From assembly GCF_003807585.1 (NCBI RefSeq), contig NZ_RMBX01000013.1:124001-188000 (forward strand): 64,000 bases of DNA, in the 5' to 3' direction. Below, one piece after another: positions 36,086 through 44,819 of this stretch (positions are counted from its first letter, which is position 1; each line of letters begins with the position of its first letter). A program made the translations under genes and the position numbers. Under the pieces are notes generated by a model that saw only the letters and a program-made list of their open reading frames with translations, searched no databases and was not told where the DNA came from. This DNA is from Chitinophaga barathri (GTDB lineage Bacteria; Bacteroidota; Bacteroidia; Chitinophagales; Chitinophagaceae).

Positions 36086-37492
36086 ATGAGCACATTCGCC
36101 AAAGTAACTCCCGCTCACATAGAGGCCCTGAAAGCCATTGTAGGGGAAGCCTATGTCTTTACCGACGAAGAGAATATTGAAAAATACGCGCACGACGAAA
36201 CCGAAGACCTTCACTTCCCCCCTGAAGTGGTGCTGAAGCCCGCGACCACGGGAGAAGTAAGCCGTATTATGAAACTGTGCAACGAGGCCCTTTTGCCCGT
36301 AACGCCCAGGGGCGGCGGCACCGGCCTCAGCGGCGGGGCGCTTGCCCAGCACGGCGGCGTGCTGCTCTCCACTGAAAGATTAAATAAGATCATCGAAATA
36401 GACGAACGTAACCTCCAGGTGACCACCGAGCCGGGTGTGATCACGCAGGTATTGCAGGACGCGGTACGCGAAAAGGGATTGTTTTATCCCCCGGATCCCA
36501 GCAGCCGCGGCACCTGTTTTATTGGCGGGAACATTGCCGAGAACTCAGGCGGGCCCAAGGCCGTGAAGTACGGCGTGGTAAAGGATTATGTGCTGAACCT
36601 GGAACTGGTGCTGCCAAACGGCGAAGTGATCTGGACAGGCGCGAATGTGCTGAAAAACGCCACCGGGTACAATCTCACGCAGCTGGTAGTAGGCAGTGAA
36701 GGCACGCTGGGCATCGTTACAAAAATTGTTTTAAGGCTCATCCCGTTGCCCAAACACGACCTGCTGATGCTGGTGCCGTTTAATTCAGCGGAGTTTGCCT
36801 GTGCGGCTGTGAGTGCCATTTTCCGCGCCGGTTACACCCCATCCGCCCTGGAATTTATGGAAAGGGACGCATTGCTGTGGGTGACGCAGTTTGTAGACAG
36901 CAGCATGGTGAAAATAGACGATGAAGTGCAGGCCCACCTGCTTATTGAAGTAGACGGCAATCACCCGGACATGCTCTTCCAGGAGATGGAAGCTATCGCG
37001 GCCGTAGTAATGGAATTCGGTTGCGGGGAAATACTTTTTGCGGACAGTCACCAGCAGAAAGAAGAGCTCTGGAAGCTGCGCCGCAGGGTGGCCGAGGCGG
37101 TAAAAAGCAATTCCATCTATAAAGAAGAAGATACCGTGGTGCCCCGCGCGGAGCTGCCTCTGCTACTCAATGGCGTAAAGGCCATAGGGGAGCGGTACGG
37201 GTTTAAGTCTGTATGTTACGGGCACGCGGGAGACGGCAACCTGCATGTGAATATCATCAAAGGGGACATGACGGAGGAGGCCTGGAACGGTACGCTGAAA
37301 GACGGCATCCGCGAGATATTTGAACTGGTGAAACGTTTGGGCGGCACTATTTCCGGCGAGCATGGCATCGGGCTGGTGCAGAAGGATTATATGGAGATCA
37401 TTTTCAGTAAGCAGCAGATGCTGCTGATGAAGCAGATCAAGCAGGTGTTTGACCCGAATAACATCCTGAACACGGGAAAAATATTCGACTAG
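36086..37492 (+). CDS. FAD-linked oxidase, glycolate oxidase GlcD-like
   Basis: 468-residue flavoprotein of the vanillyl-alcohol-oxidase fold. The PCMH-type FAD domain contains VTPRGGGTGLSGGALA, and PPDPSSRGTCFIGGNIAENSGGPK is the second FAD loop. The C-terminal substrate domain has CYGHAGDGNLHVNI and SGEHGIGLVQK, both conserved in GlcD and D-lactate dehydrogenase relatives, including the metal-binding His residues. Its likely substrate is a 2-hydroxy acid such as glycolate or D-lactate, passing electrons to a quinone or an electron-transfer flavoprotein. No GlcE/GlcF partner is seen nearby. Confidence 0.88.
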   Translation: MSTFAKVTPAHIEALKAIVGEAYVFTDEENIEKYAHDETEDLHFPPEVVLKPATTGEVSRIMKLCNEALLPVTPRGGGTGLSGGALAQHGGVLLSTERLNKIIEIDERNLQVTTEPGVITQVLQDAVREKGLFYPPDPSSRGTCFIGGNIAENSGGPKAVKYGVVKDYVLNLELVLPNGEVIWTGANVLKNATGYNLTQLVVGSEGTLGIVTKIVLRLIPLPKHDLLMLVPFNSAEFACAAVSAIFRAGYTPSALEFMERDALLWVTQFVDSSMVKIDDEVQAHLLIEVDGNHPDMLFQEMEAIAAVVMEFGCGEILFADSHQQKEELWKLRRRVAEAVKSNSIYKEEDTVVPRAELPLLLNGVKAIGERYGFKSVCYGHAGDGNLHVNIIKGDMTEEAWNGTLKDGIREIFELVKRLGGTISGEHGIGLVQKDYMEIIFSKQQMLLMKQIKQVFDPNNILNTGKIFD

Positions 37493-37579
37493 GCTGGTAA
37501 GATAATCGTATAAAGAAACGTTAATGCGTATGGCAGACCGGCAAAAAACAGATAATTTAGCTTGTAATAATGTATGATC

Positions 37580-38158
37580 ATGAAACGTATATTCCTGGCC
37601 GTTATCCTGGTAGTCTGCGCACAAGTTGCGTCAGCCCAGTATTATAAAACAGACACCGTAAGAGGTTTCGATCCCAGCAGGTTGATGGTGGGCGGTAGTT
37701 TTGGTATGGGGTTTGGGGACTATACGCTGGTAAATATATCACCGATCATCGGGTATCGTTTTACCCCGATGTTTGCAGGTGGCCTGGCGCTGAATGCACA
37801 GCTGTCCTGGGAGAAGCTGAGAGATTATGACGGTGAAATCTTTGCGCGGAACAATTATAATATGTTGGGCGGCGGGCTCTGGGGGCGTTTTTATCCTATT
37901 CCTCAATTATTCCTCCAGGCGCAACCCGAATACAACAGCATTACTGAAAAATACAGGGATTACAGGAACGACCCTGTGGTGACGGTAAAAAGCCGCTATG
38001 GCGCACCCAGCCTGCTGTTAGGAGGTGGTTACGCCCAGCCGATAGGCATGGGTAATTCAGCCTTCGTGATCATGATCCTGTATGATGTATTGCAGGATGA
38101 AAACTCCCCTTACCGGAATCGTCCGGTGATCTCCGCGGGCGTGAATGTCGGGTTCTAA
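37580..38158 (+). CDS. Exported outer-membrane beta-barrel protein, unknown function
   Basis: 192 residues (194 if the ATG at 37574 is used). A signal peptide (RIFLAVILVVCAQVASAQ) is followed by repeated amphipathic strands such as MVGGSFGMGFGDY, IIGYRFTPMFAGGLALN and AGVNVGF at the very end, where an aromatic last residue is typical of barrels. It looks like a small (eight-strand) outer-membrane barrel. No specific family or substrate is recognised. It stands alone; the tandem repeat at 38179 follows directly. Confidence 0.7.
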   Translation: MKRIFLAVILVVCAQVASAQYYKTDTVRGFDPSRLMVGGSFGMGFGDYTLVNISPIIGYRFTPMFAGGLALNAQLSWEKLRDYDGEIFARNNYNMLGGGLWGRFYPIPQLFLQAQPEYNSITEKYRDYRNDPVVTVKSRYGAPSLLLGGGYAQPIGMGNSAFVIMILYDVLQDENSPYRNRPVISAGVNVGF

Positions 38159-38178
38159 AAAGCGTAAAATCGCCTTTC

Positions 38179-38255
38179 TAAGTCCAGGGTAAGTCCAGGT
38201 AAAGTCCAAGTAAAGTCCAAGTAAAGTCCAAGTAAAGTCCAAGTAAAGTCCAGGT
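38179..38255. repeat. 11-bp tandem repeat array
   Basis: About seven copies of TAAAGTCCAAG with small changes at the ends (early copies read TAAGTCCAGG). The central four are identical. Read on the - strand the array would encode repeated Asp-Phe-Thr-Trp-Thr, but no credible gene covers it. The copies are contiguous with no unique spacers, so it is not a CRISPR array. Confidence 0.9.
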
Positions 38256-38260
38256 ATGCC

Positions 38261-38293
38261 AGTATGATACTCCTATTATACAGTTATCATACT
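38261..38293. repeat. Inverted repeat AGTATGATA / TATCATACT
   Basis: A 9-bp perfect inverted repeat with a 15-base loop, right after the tandem array. A further TCATACT occurs near 38319. There is no T-run, so termination is doubtful. Confidence 0.5.
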
Positions 38294-38423
38294 TGCTTCA
38301 TACGCTGGTCTAACCTTTGTCATACTCCCTTCTTTCCCCTTCTACCCCTATCTCTCCCCACACATGACATGAATTTTATGTTATATTGTATATAATAACT
38401 AAACAATTATTTACAAATACTGC

Positions 38424-38431
38424 TATATTTG
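38424..38431 (+). promoter_or_regulatory. -7 promoter box, possible leaderless transcript
   Basis: TATATTTG matches TAnnTTTG and ends only four bases before ATG 38436. With the usual distance to the start site, the mRNA would begin at or inside the start codon. Confidence 0.45.
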
Positions 38432-38435
38432 CCTT

Positions 38436-39557
38436 ATGCAACAGCAAGCAGACGTAGCCGTTATTGGCGCGGGCATTGTAGGCCTGGCCACCGCTTACCA
38501 CCTGGCCCTCAAAGGGAAAAAGGTAGTCGTATTCGAACGTACACCCCGCGCCACCGGCGCTTCTTTCCGCAATTTCGGGTTGGTATGGACCATCGGCCAG
38601 CAGGCCGGCGCCATTTACGATCGCGCATTGTACGGGCGTGGGATCTGGAAAGAAATAGCCGCTAAAACGGGCCTTTCCTGCGAAGAGACTGGCTCCCTTC
38701 ATCTTGGGTATCACAATGACGAAGTAGCAGTCATGGAAGAATTTGCCCGCACCGGCAGCGCTCATTGTGAAGTGCTCACCGCCAAAGAGGCCGCCCAAAA
38801 GAGCAACGCCTTTCAGTCCAATGGCCTCAAAGCCGCCCTCTGGAGCCCCATGGAAATGATGCTGGACCCGCGCGTGGCCAGCGCCACCCTGGCTGCTTTC
38901 CTGCAGTCGGAATACAAGGTGGACATTCACTTCAATACCGCTGTGAACGGCATCAGCATGCCATTCGTCGAAACAAAAAACGGTCAGTGGAAAGTAGAAC
39001 AGGTATACGTGTGCAGCGGTCAGGACTTTGAAACACTCTACCCGTCTGTATTTGAAGCCGCGCCCATCACCCGCTGCAAATTGCAGATGATGCGCACCGT
39101 GTCCCAACCGGGCAACTGGAAGCTAGGCCCCGCGCTTAGCACCGGCCTCAGTATGCTGCATTATGCCTCTTTCGCACAATGCCCTTCATTGCCGGCGCTG
39201 CGCAAAAGGATCGAAGCATCACTGCCCGAATACCTGCAATACGGCATTCACCTGCTGGTATCGCAAAACGGCGCGGGGGAACTTTCCCTTGGAGACAGCC
39301 ATGAGTACGGCAAAGAAGTGGATCCCTTTGACAAAGAACTGATCAATCAGCTGATCCTTCAATACATCAAAACATTTTTGCTGGCGCCCTCCTTCGAGAT
39401 AAAGGAACGCTGGCACGGTGTATATCCCAAACTCACCAATGGCGAAACAGACCTCGTACTGCAGCCCGAACCGGGCGTGACCATCCTCAACGGTCTGGGC
39501 GGTGCGGGCATGACCCTTTCGTTTGGCCTTGCCAGGGATGTAACGGCAAAATTTTAA
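38436..39557 (+). CDS. FAD-dependent oxidoreductase (TIGR03364-like, DAO superfamily)
   Basis: 373-residue flavoprotein of the D-amino-acid-oxidase-like superfamily. The Rossmann FAD loop reads AVIGAGIVGLATAYHLALKG and ends in the acidic VVVFER; ATGASFRNFGLVWTIGQQAG and the C-terminal GLGGAGMTLSFGLARD match the TIGR03364 group. That group is often found with phosphonate breakdown genes and probably oxidises an amine or amino acid. No phosphonate gene is seen here, so the substrate is open. A terminator follows. Confidence 0.82.
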   Translation: MQQQADVAVIGAGIVGLATAYHLALKGKKVVVFERTPRATGASFRNFGLVWTIGQQAGAIYDRALYGRGIWKEIAAKTGLSCEETGSLHLGYHNDEVAVMEEFARTGSAHCEVLTAKEAAQKSNAFQSNGLKAALWSPMEMMLDPRVASATLAAFLQSEYKVDIHFNTAVNGISMPFVETKNGQWKVEQVYVCSGQDFETLYPSVFEAAPITRCKLQMMRTVSQPGNWKLGPALSTGLSMLHYASFAQCPSLPALRKRIEASLPEYLQYGIHLLVSQNGAGELSLGDSHEYGKEVDPFDKELINQLILQYIKTFLLAPSFEIKERWHGVYPKLTNGETDLVLQPEPGVTILNGLGGAGMTLSFGLARDVTAKF

Positions 39558-39584
39558 TCTCATATAAAACGTTTCACGTAACAG

Positions 39585-39611
39585 GGGCAGCTTTCCAGCC
39601 GCCCTTTTTTT
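39585..39611 (+). terminator. Rho-independent terminator after the FAD oxidoreductase
   Basis: GGGCAGCT pairs with AGCCGCCC with one mismatch and a 4-base loop, followed by seven T. Confidence 0.75.
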
Positions 39612-39674
39612 ATGCTTTCTTGGCTGAAATCCCTATTTTTATTTTTATTCTAACGTTTACGTCAAAATCTGTAC

Positions 39675-41180
39675 ATGGCACCTGACCAGAACCAGTTCAT
39701 GTCGCCTGGGATATTTATCGTTTTTATCGCCAGCTACTTTTTCCTGCTATTGCTCATCTCTTACCTGACCACACGAAAGGCTGATGCCCAATCTTATTTT
39801 ATCGGCAACAGGAATTCCGTATGGTACCTGGTGGCCATCGGTATGATCAGCGATTCCTTGTCCGGCGTTACTTTCATCTCTGTACCCGGTAAAGTGGAAA
39901 CCAGTTCTTTCACCTACCTGCAAACCATTCTCGGATATATACTGGGCTATGTGATCATCGCCACGGTATTGCTGCCATTGTATTATAAACGGAACCTCAC
40001 GTCCATCTACACATATCTGCAACAGCGCTTCGGCCCCATCACGCAGAAGACCGGCGCGGTGTTTTTTATCCTGTCAAGACTGGTGGGCGCGGCCGCGAGG
40101 CTGTTCCTGGTGGCGGGCGTATTGCAGCTGTTTGTGTTCGACTATTACCATGTTCCCTTTGTTTTATCCGTATCCATTATGATCGCGCTCATGCTGGTGT
40201 ATACGTACCGCGGCGGGATCAAAACGCTGGTGTGGACGGATGCGATGCAGTCCACCTTCCTGCTGCTGGCCGTAGTGCTCACCATCGTGGTGATCTGCAG
40301 CGATCTGAACTGGGGAGTAGGGGACCTGGTCAGTAATGTGGTGAACAACCCGAGGTCAAAGACCTTTTTCTGGGACTGGAAGGCTGCCAACTTTTTCCCC
40401 AAGGAATTTTTCGGCGGTATGATGATAGCCGTGACCATGACGGGCCTGGACCAGAATATGATGCAGAAGAATCTCAGCTGCCGTTCTTTGGGCGAGGCGC
40501 AGAAAAACATTTATTCCTTCAGCATCATGCAGCTGGTGGTGAATGTATTTTTCCTGAGTCTGGGCGTGCTGCTGTATGAATACATGAGCGCAAACGCGCT
40601 GCAGATACCGCTGGGCGCGGACGGCAGGAAACTCACGGACCAGGTGTTCCCCATGCTGGCGCTCACCCAGCTGGGCACGTTTGCCAGTATCATTTTTATC
40701 GTCGGGCTCACGGCGGCCACCTTCTCCAGTGCGGACAGCGTGCTCACCACGCTCACCACTTCCTTTTACATCGATATCCTCGGCCACCCCACGGAAGGAA
40801 TGGATGCAAGGAAAAAACGTATCCGGAATGTTATACATATCGGTTGTGCGGTCGCGTTACTGCTCACGATACTTTTGTTTAAGGTGTTCAACCAAAGCGC
40901 AGTGATAGATACGGTACTGTTCCTGGCTACGATCACTTACGGGCCGATGCTGGGACTGTTTGCCTTCGGTATCCTGAACAAGCGGCCCATACTGGATTAC
41001 GGCTCGGTGGTAGTATGTATCATTTCGCCCATCCTGTGTTTTATATTATCAAAGTACTCCGCACAGTGGCTGGGCGGATATAAATTCGGTAATGAGCTGC
41101 TGATCGTGAACGGGCTGTTTACGTATATCGGTTTATGGTTGTTTTCCAAAAACAGAATGGCCTTGCAGCCGTTGCAGTAA
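39675..41180 (+). CDS. Sodium:solute symporter (SSS family)
   Basis: 501-residue inner-membrane transporter with about 13 predicted helices. The opening SYFLLLLISYLTTRKADAQ followed by SYFIGNRNSVWYLVAIGMISDSLSG is typical of SSS proteins, and GLTAATFSSADSVLTTLTTSFY holds the sodium-site Ser residues of helix 8. Transport is probably of a sugar, sialic acid-like or organic acid substrate driven by sodium. The gene is 35 bases upstream of the LOG gene and may be co-transcribed with it. Confidence 0.9.
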   Translation: MAPDQNQFMSPGIFIVFIASYFFLLLLISYLTTRKADAQSYFIGNRNSVWYLVAIGMISDSLSGVTFISVPGKVETSSFTYLQTILGYILGYVIIATVLLPLYYKRNLTSIYTYLQQRFGPITQKTGAVFFILSRLVGAAARLFLVAGVLQLFVFDYYHVPFVLSVSIMIALMLVYTYRGGIKTLVWTDAMQSTFLLLAVVLTIVVICSDLNWGVGDLVSNVVNNPRSKTFFWDWKAANFFPKEFFGGMMIAVTMTGLDQNMMQKNLSCRSLGEAQKNIYSFSIMQLVVNVFFLSLGVLLYEYMSANALQIPLGADGRKLTDQVFPMLALTQLGTFASIIFIVGLTAATFSSADSVLTTLTTSFYIDILGHPTEGMDARKKRIRNVIHIGCAVALLLTILLFKVFNQSAVIDTVLFLATITYGPMLGLFAFGILNKRPILDYGSVVVCIISPILCFILSKYSAQWLGGYKFGNELLIVNGLFTYIGLWLFSKNRMALQPLQ

Positions 41181-41215
41181 AAATGTGTAGATTGTAAAAC
41201 AAAATTGAACAGCAG

Positions 41216-41914
41216 ATGAATGATATGTTAAAGAACCTGCAGATGCGGGATTGGACGGAAACCAAAGCACACTCCAGCTGGCAGATATTCAAGATCATGG
41301 CGGAGTTTGTAGAGGGGTTTGAAGCGCTGGCAAAAATTGGCCCCTGTATTTCAATATTCGGCTCTGCCCGTACCCGTGAAGGCAATCCGTATTACGAACT
41401 GGCCTGTGACGTTGCCTGCCGTCTTGCGCAGGATGGTTTCGGTATTATTTCCGGCGGCGGCCCCGGCATTATGGAAGCGGCCAATAAAGGCGCACAGAAA
41501 GCAAAAGGTAAAAGCGTAGGGCTGAACATCCAGCTGCCGCATGAACAATACGCCAATCCTTATCTTGATAACGACAAAAATCTCCACTTCGATTATTTCT
41601 TTGTCCGCAAAGTGATGTTCGCCAAATATTCCCAGGGTTTTGTCATGATGCCCGGCGGCTTCGGCACGATGGACGAATTTTTTGAAGTAGCCACCCTCAT
41701 CCAGACCAAAAAAATGACGGAAACGCCGCTGGTACTGGTAGGCAGGGAATACTGGAGCGGATTGCTGAGCTGGATAGATACGGTGATGATGAAAAAAGAA
41801 AGCAATATCCACCCGGAAGACCTGGACCTGCTGAAAGTATTCGATACGGCGGACGAAGTGGTGGAATACTTCCGCGTGTTTTACACCACGAACAAACTCC
41901 GGCCCAACTTTTAG
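41216..41914 (+). CDS. LOG-family (TIGR00730) nucleoside-monophosphate phosphoribohydrolase
   Basis: 232-residue Rossmann protein of the LOG (lysine decarboxylase-like) family, which removes the base from nucleoside 5'-monophosphates; plant members activate cytokinins. SIFGSARTREGNPYYELA opens the fold, GGGPGIMEAANKGA binds phosphate, and PGGFGTMDEFFEVATLIQ is the catalytic PGGxGTxxE motif with its Arg/Glu pair. The bacterial role is probably nucleotide clean-up. Confidence 0.88.
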   Translation: MNDMLKNLQMRDWTETKAHSSWQIFKIMAEFVEGFEALAKIGPCISIFGSARTREGNPYYELACDVACRLAQDGFGIISGGGPGIMEAANKGAQKAKGKSVGLNIQLPHEQYANPYLDNDKNLHFDYFFVRKVMFAKYSQGFVMMPGGFGTMDEFFEVATLIQTKKMTETPLVLVGREYWSGLLSWIDTVMMKKESNIHPEDLDLLKVFDTADEVVEYFRVFYTTNKLRPNF

Positions 41915-42062
41915 GTATTACTCCATTAACATATACATATGGATGATATTTATCCAGTGTAAATAAATTGAATACATTTATAAAAGTCACAGCCTATAGC
42001 GGACCATTACAAGATGTTATATGGTCAATAGTTGTGTCTTTTAATGGTTAACATGGGGTAAA

Positions 42063-42086
42063 GAGCCTGATAGTACTATCAGGCTC
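42063..42086. repeat. Perfect 24-bp palindrome, terminator or operator
   Basis: GAGCCTGATAG-TA-CTATCAGGCTC is fully self-complementary. It is followed by a weak T-rich stretch and directly precedes a good promoter (42089-42123). It could end the LOG transcript or bind a dimeric regulator of the methyltransferase gene. Confidence 0.7.
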
Positions 42087-42092
42087 GATTTG

Positions 42093-42123
42093 TTTGAGGC
42101 TGACTTATAATTGCTTAGGTTTG
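42093..42123 (+). promoter_or_regulatory. Full Bacteroidota promoter (-33 TTTG, -7 TAnnTTTG)
   Basis: TTTG at 42093-42096 and TAGGTTTG at 42116-42123 are separated by 19 bases, the consensus spacing for Bacteroidota sigma. The ATG follows at 42137. This is the best promoter in the window. Confidence 0.65.
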
Positions 42124-42136
42124 CAAAAAAAAAGGC

Positions 42137-42778
42137 ATGGAGGTAATATCGGGGGAGATTCAGGCGTTTGCAGAGAAGTACACTACTCCGGAACCGGGGT
42201 TGTTATACCGTTTACACCGTGAAACATACCTGAAGGTAGACCAGCCTCATATGCTGAGCGGTCACGTTCAGGGCCGTTTTTTGACCATGGTAAGCCAGAT
42301 GATGCGTCCCCGGCGTATCCTGGAGATCGGCACTTACACCGGTTATTCCGCCATCTGTCTTGCACAGGGGCTTGCGGAAGACGGTCACCTGCACACAATA
42401 GATGTGAATGAAGAACTGGAGGAAATGAGCGGCCGTTATATTACCGAAGCCGGTTTCAGGGAGCGCATCACCCAGCACACCGGCAAAGCGGCGGACATCA
42501 TCCCGCAGCTGGACGAAGTGTTTGACCTGGTATTTATCGATGCGGACAAAGCCGGTTATGGCGGGTACTACGATCTCATGTGGGAAAAGCTCAGGCCGGG
42601 CGGTTTTATGCTGGCGGACAATGTGCTGTATCATGGAGAAGTGGTGCTGGAAGAAACAGCGCAAAGCAACAACGCCAAAGCGATGATCAGCTTCTGCCGC
42701 AAAGCGGTGGCGGACGATCGGGCGGAAACGCTGCTGCTCACCATGCGCGACGGCGTGCTGATGATCCGTAAAAAGTAG
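42137..42778 (+). CDS. Class I SAM-dependent O-methyltransferase
   Basis: 213 residues, of the catechol/caffeoyl-CoA O-methyltransferase (OMT family 3) type. Motif I is ILEIGTYTGYSAICLA, and DLVFIDADKAGYGGYYDL holds the metal-binding and catalytic Asp residues; ADNVLYHGEVV is the next conserved segment. These enzymes methylate catechol-like compounds using SAM and a divalent metal. The substrate here is unknown. The glucosaminidase gene follows after 39 bases. Confidence 0.9.
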   Translation: MEVISGEIQAFAEKYTTPEPGLLYRLHRETYLKVDQPHMLSGHVQGRFLTMVSQMMRPRRILEIGTYTGYSAICLAQGLAEDGHLHTIDVNEELEEMSGRYITEAGFRERITQHTGKAADIIPQLDEVFDLVFIDADKAGYGGYYDLMWEKLRPGGFMLADNVLYHGEVVLEETAQSNNAKAMISFCRKAVADDRAETLLLTMRDGVLMIRKK

Positions 42779-42817
42779 GATCGTCTCAAAGGAAGACCCA
42801 TTAAATCCGACATATAC

Positions 42818-44176
42818 ATGCAAATAAAGTCATACTGCCTGGCAATCTCTTTGCTTATAGGCGCAGCTGTAAACGCGGCGGCGCAGAACATGAGCACCAC
42901 ACAGTACATAGACACGTATAAGAACATTGCCATGGAAGAAATGCGCCGCTCCGGCGTACCCGCGGCCATCAAGCTCGCGCAGGGGATCCTTGAGACCCAG
43001 TCCGGCAACGGCTGGCTGGTGCTGAACAGCAACAATCATTTCGGTATAAAATGTAAGAACAACTGGGCGGGGCCCAGCGTAAACTATGATGATGACGCCC
43101 GCCAGGAATGTTTCCGCAAATACGGTTCCCCCGCTGAATCCTGGAAAGACCATTCCGAATTCCTGCGCAACAATCCCCGTTACAAATTCCTGTTCGACCT
43201 GAACCCGGAAGATTACAAAGCCTGGGCATACGGTCTTAAAACCGCGGGTTACGCCACCAGCAGAACCTATCCGCAGCAGCTCATCCAGATCATCGAAACA
43301 TATCAGCTGCAACAATTCAACGCGATCGCGATGGGCAAACAGCCTATCCCCGCAAGCCCTTCACTGGCAGGCGATCCCGGCTCGTACGAACCTGTACAGC
43401 CTTCCGGCCGCGACAATAACGTGATCACGCCGCAACCCGCTGCTGCTAAAAAATACCCGGTAGGCACGGAATTCCGCATCAACAATCGCAAAGTGATATT
43501 TGTTAAGGAAGGTACGGCGCTGATCCAGGTAGCCAGCCAATACGATATCCGTCTCAGTTCATTGCTCAAATACAACGACATCACCGAAGACCAGCCGCTG
43601 CTGGAAAAAGATATGCTCATCTTCCTGCAAAGCAAAAGCAAACGCGGGCAGAACGATTATCATATTGTAGCGCCCGGCGAATCGCTGCACGACATTGCGC
43701 AGGCGGAAGGCGTTCAGATCCGCTGGCTCCGCAAACGCAACAAACTCGATGAGGGCGACCAGCCCGCCGCCGGCGAAAAAGTGGCGCTGGATGGTTACGC
43801 ATCTTCCAAACCCCGCCTCGGCAGCAATTCCGTAGCGAAAGTGGACGATCATAAAGACCTGGACCCGAAACAGATCATCAAAGACGTAAAGGAAGAGATC
43901 GCCAAAGCCACCGCCGCGCCTGAACCCGCGCCATCCAATACGTCTGCGCGTAATACAGAAAAATCTTCAGGCATCCCGCCCTCCATGGTGGAAGACCTGA
44001 AAAAAGCCGGCGGCTCGGTAACGCCCGCGGGCTCCCAATATCATACCGTAACGGAGAAAGAAACACTGTACAGCATTTCACGGAGGTACAACATCACCGT
44101 GGCGCAGCTGCAGCAATGGAACAACCTCCAGGACAACGGCATCAGGATCGGGCAACAGCTCGTGGTACGTAAATAA
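42818..44176 (+). CDS. Exported glucosaminidase with three LysM domains
   Basis: 452-residue cell-wall hydrolase. After the signal peptide (YCLAISLLIGAAVNAAAQ) comes a GH73-type glucosaminidase domain (residues about 25-165) with AQGILETQSGNGWL, whose Glu is the probable catalytic acid, and NNHFGIKCKNNW. LysM modules follow near residues 230-270, 285-330 and 405-452; the last (HTVTEKETLYSISRRYNIT) is the clearest. LysM binds peptidoglycan, so the enzyme probably remodels the wall in the periplasm. hpt follows 9 bases later. Confidence 0.9.
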   Translation: MQIKSYCLAISLLIGAAVNAAAQNMSTTQYIDTYKNIAMEEMRRSGVPAAIKLAQGILETQSGNGWLVLNSNNHFGIKCKNNWAGPSVNYDDDARQECFRKYGSPAESWKDHSEFLRNNPRYKFLFDLNPEDYKAWAYGLKTAGYATSRTYPQQLIQIIETYQLQQFNAIAMGKQPIPASPSLAGDPGSYEPVQPSGRDNNVITPQPAAAKKYPVGTEFRINNRKVIFVKEGTALIQVASQYDIRLSSLLKYNDITEDQPLLEKDMLIFLQSKSKRGQNDYHIVAPGESLHDIAQAEGVQIRWLRKRNKLDEGDQPAAGEKVALDGYASSKPRLGSNSVAKVDDHKDLDPKQIIKDVKEEIAKATAAPEPAPSNTSARNTEKSSGIPPSMVEDLKKAGGSVTPAGSQYHTVTEKETLYSISRRYNITVAQLQQWNNLQDNGIRIGQQLVVRK

Positions 44177-44185
44177 TTCACCGCA

Positions 44186-44722
44186 ATGACGACGATACAG
44201 GTACACGACAAAAAATTCATCCCGTTTATCGCAGCAGCCGATCTGCAGGCGCGTGTAAAAGAAATGGCGCAGCAGCTCAGCCACGACCTCCGGGGCGAAC
44301 GCCCGCTGTTCATCGGCATCCTCAACGGCTCGTTTATGTTCGCCGCGGACATCTTCAAATATCTCTCCATCGAAGCGGAGATATCCTTCATCAAACTGGC
44401 ATCCTATAAAGGCACCAAAAGCACCGGCAATGTGATCACAGCTATCGGGCTGGAAGAAGACCTGTTCGGCCGCACCGTGGTGATCGTGGAAGATATCGTG
44501 GACACCGGCAAAACCCTCAGCCAGTTCCTGCCGCAACTGGAGCATCAGCAACCCAAAAAGATGATGGTCGTATCCCTCCTGCACAAACCGGAGGCGATGA
44601 CGCACCCCGTCAAGATCGATTACCTCGGGTATACGGTACCCAACAAGTTCCTGCTGGGCTATGGCCTCGATTACGACGGCCTGGGCCGCAATCTGCCGGA
44701 AATATACCAGCTGGCGGAATAG
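44186..44722 (+). CDS. hpt: Hypoxanthine phosphoribosyltransferase
   Basis: 178 residues, the normal size. It salvages hypoxanthine and guanine by joining them to PRPP. The PRPP-binding motif is VVIVEDIVDTGKTLSQ, and the N-terminal ILNGSFMFAADIF and the IKLASYKGTKSTG segment are family marks. It follows the glucosaminidase gene by 9 bases, so it is in an operon with an unrelated function. Confidence 0.93.
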   Translation: MTTIQVHDKKFIPFIAAADLQARVKEMAQQLSHDLRGERPLFIGILNGSFMFAADIFKYLSIEAEISFIKLASYKGTKSTGNVITAIGLEEDLFGRTVVIVEDIVDTGKTLSQFLPQLEHQQPKKMMVVSLLHKPEAMTHPVKIDYLGYTVPNKFLLGYGLDYDGLGRNLPEIYQLAE

Positions 44723-44819
44723 GAGGAATCCCGGCCGCGCGGGGTAAATTTTAGCCGGTTACACCAACTGATTAAATATTTTCTTAATTTTAAGTGTCGT
44801 TGTATGTAATTAAATTACT

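Noticed and set aside
38179-38255. CRISPR array
   Set aside because: The repeats are 11 bases and contiguous with no unique spacers, and no cas gene is nearby.
41915-42062. tRNA or small RNA gene in the gap after the LOG gene
   Set aside because: No cloverleaf or CCA end can be formed by eye; only the palindrome and promoter downstream are supported.
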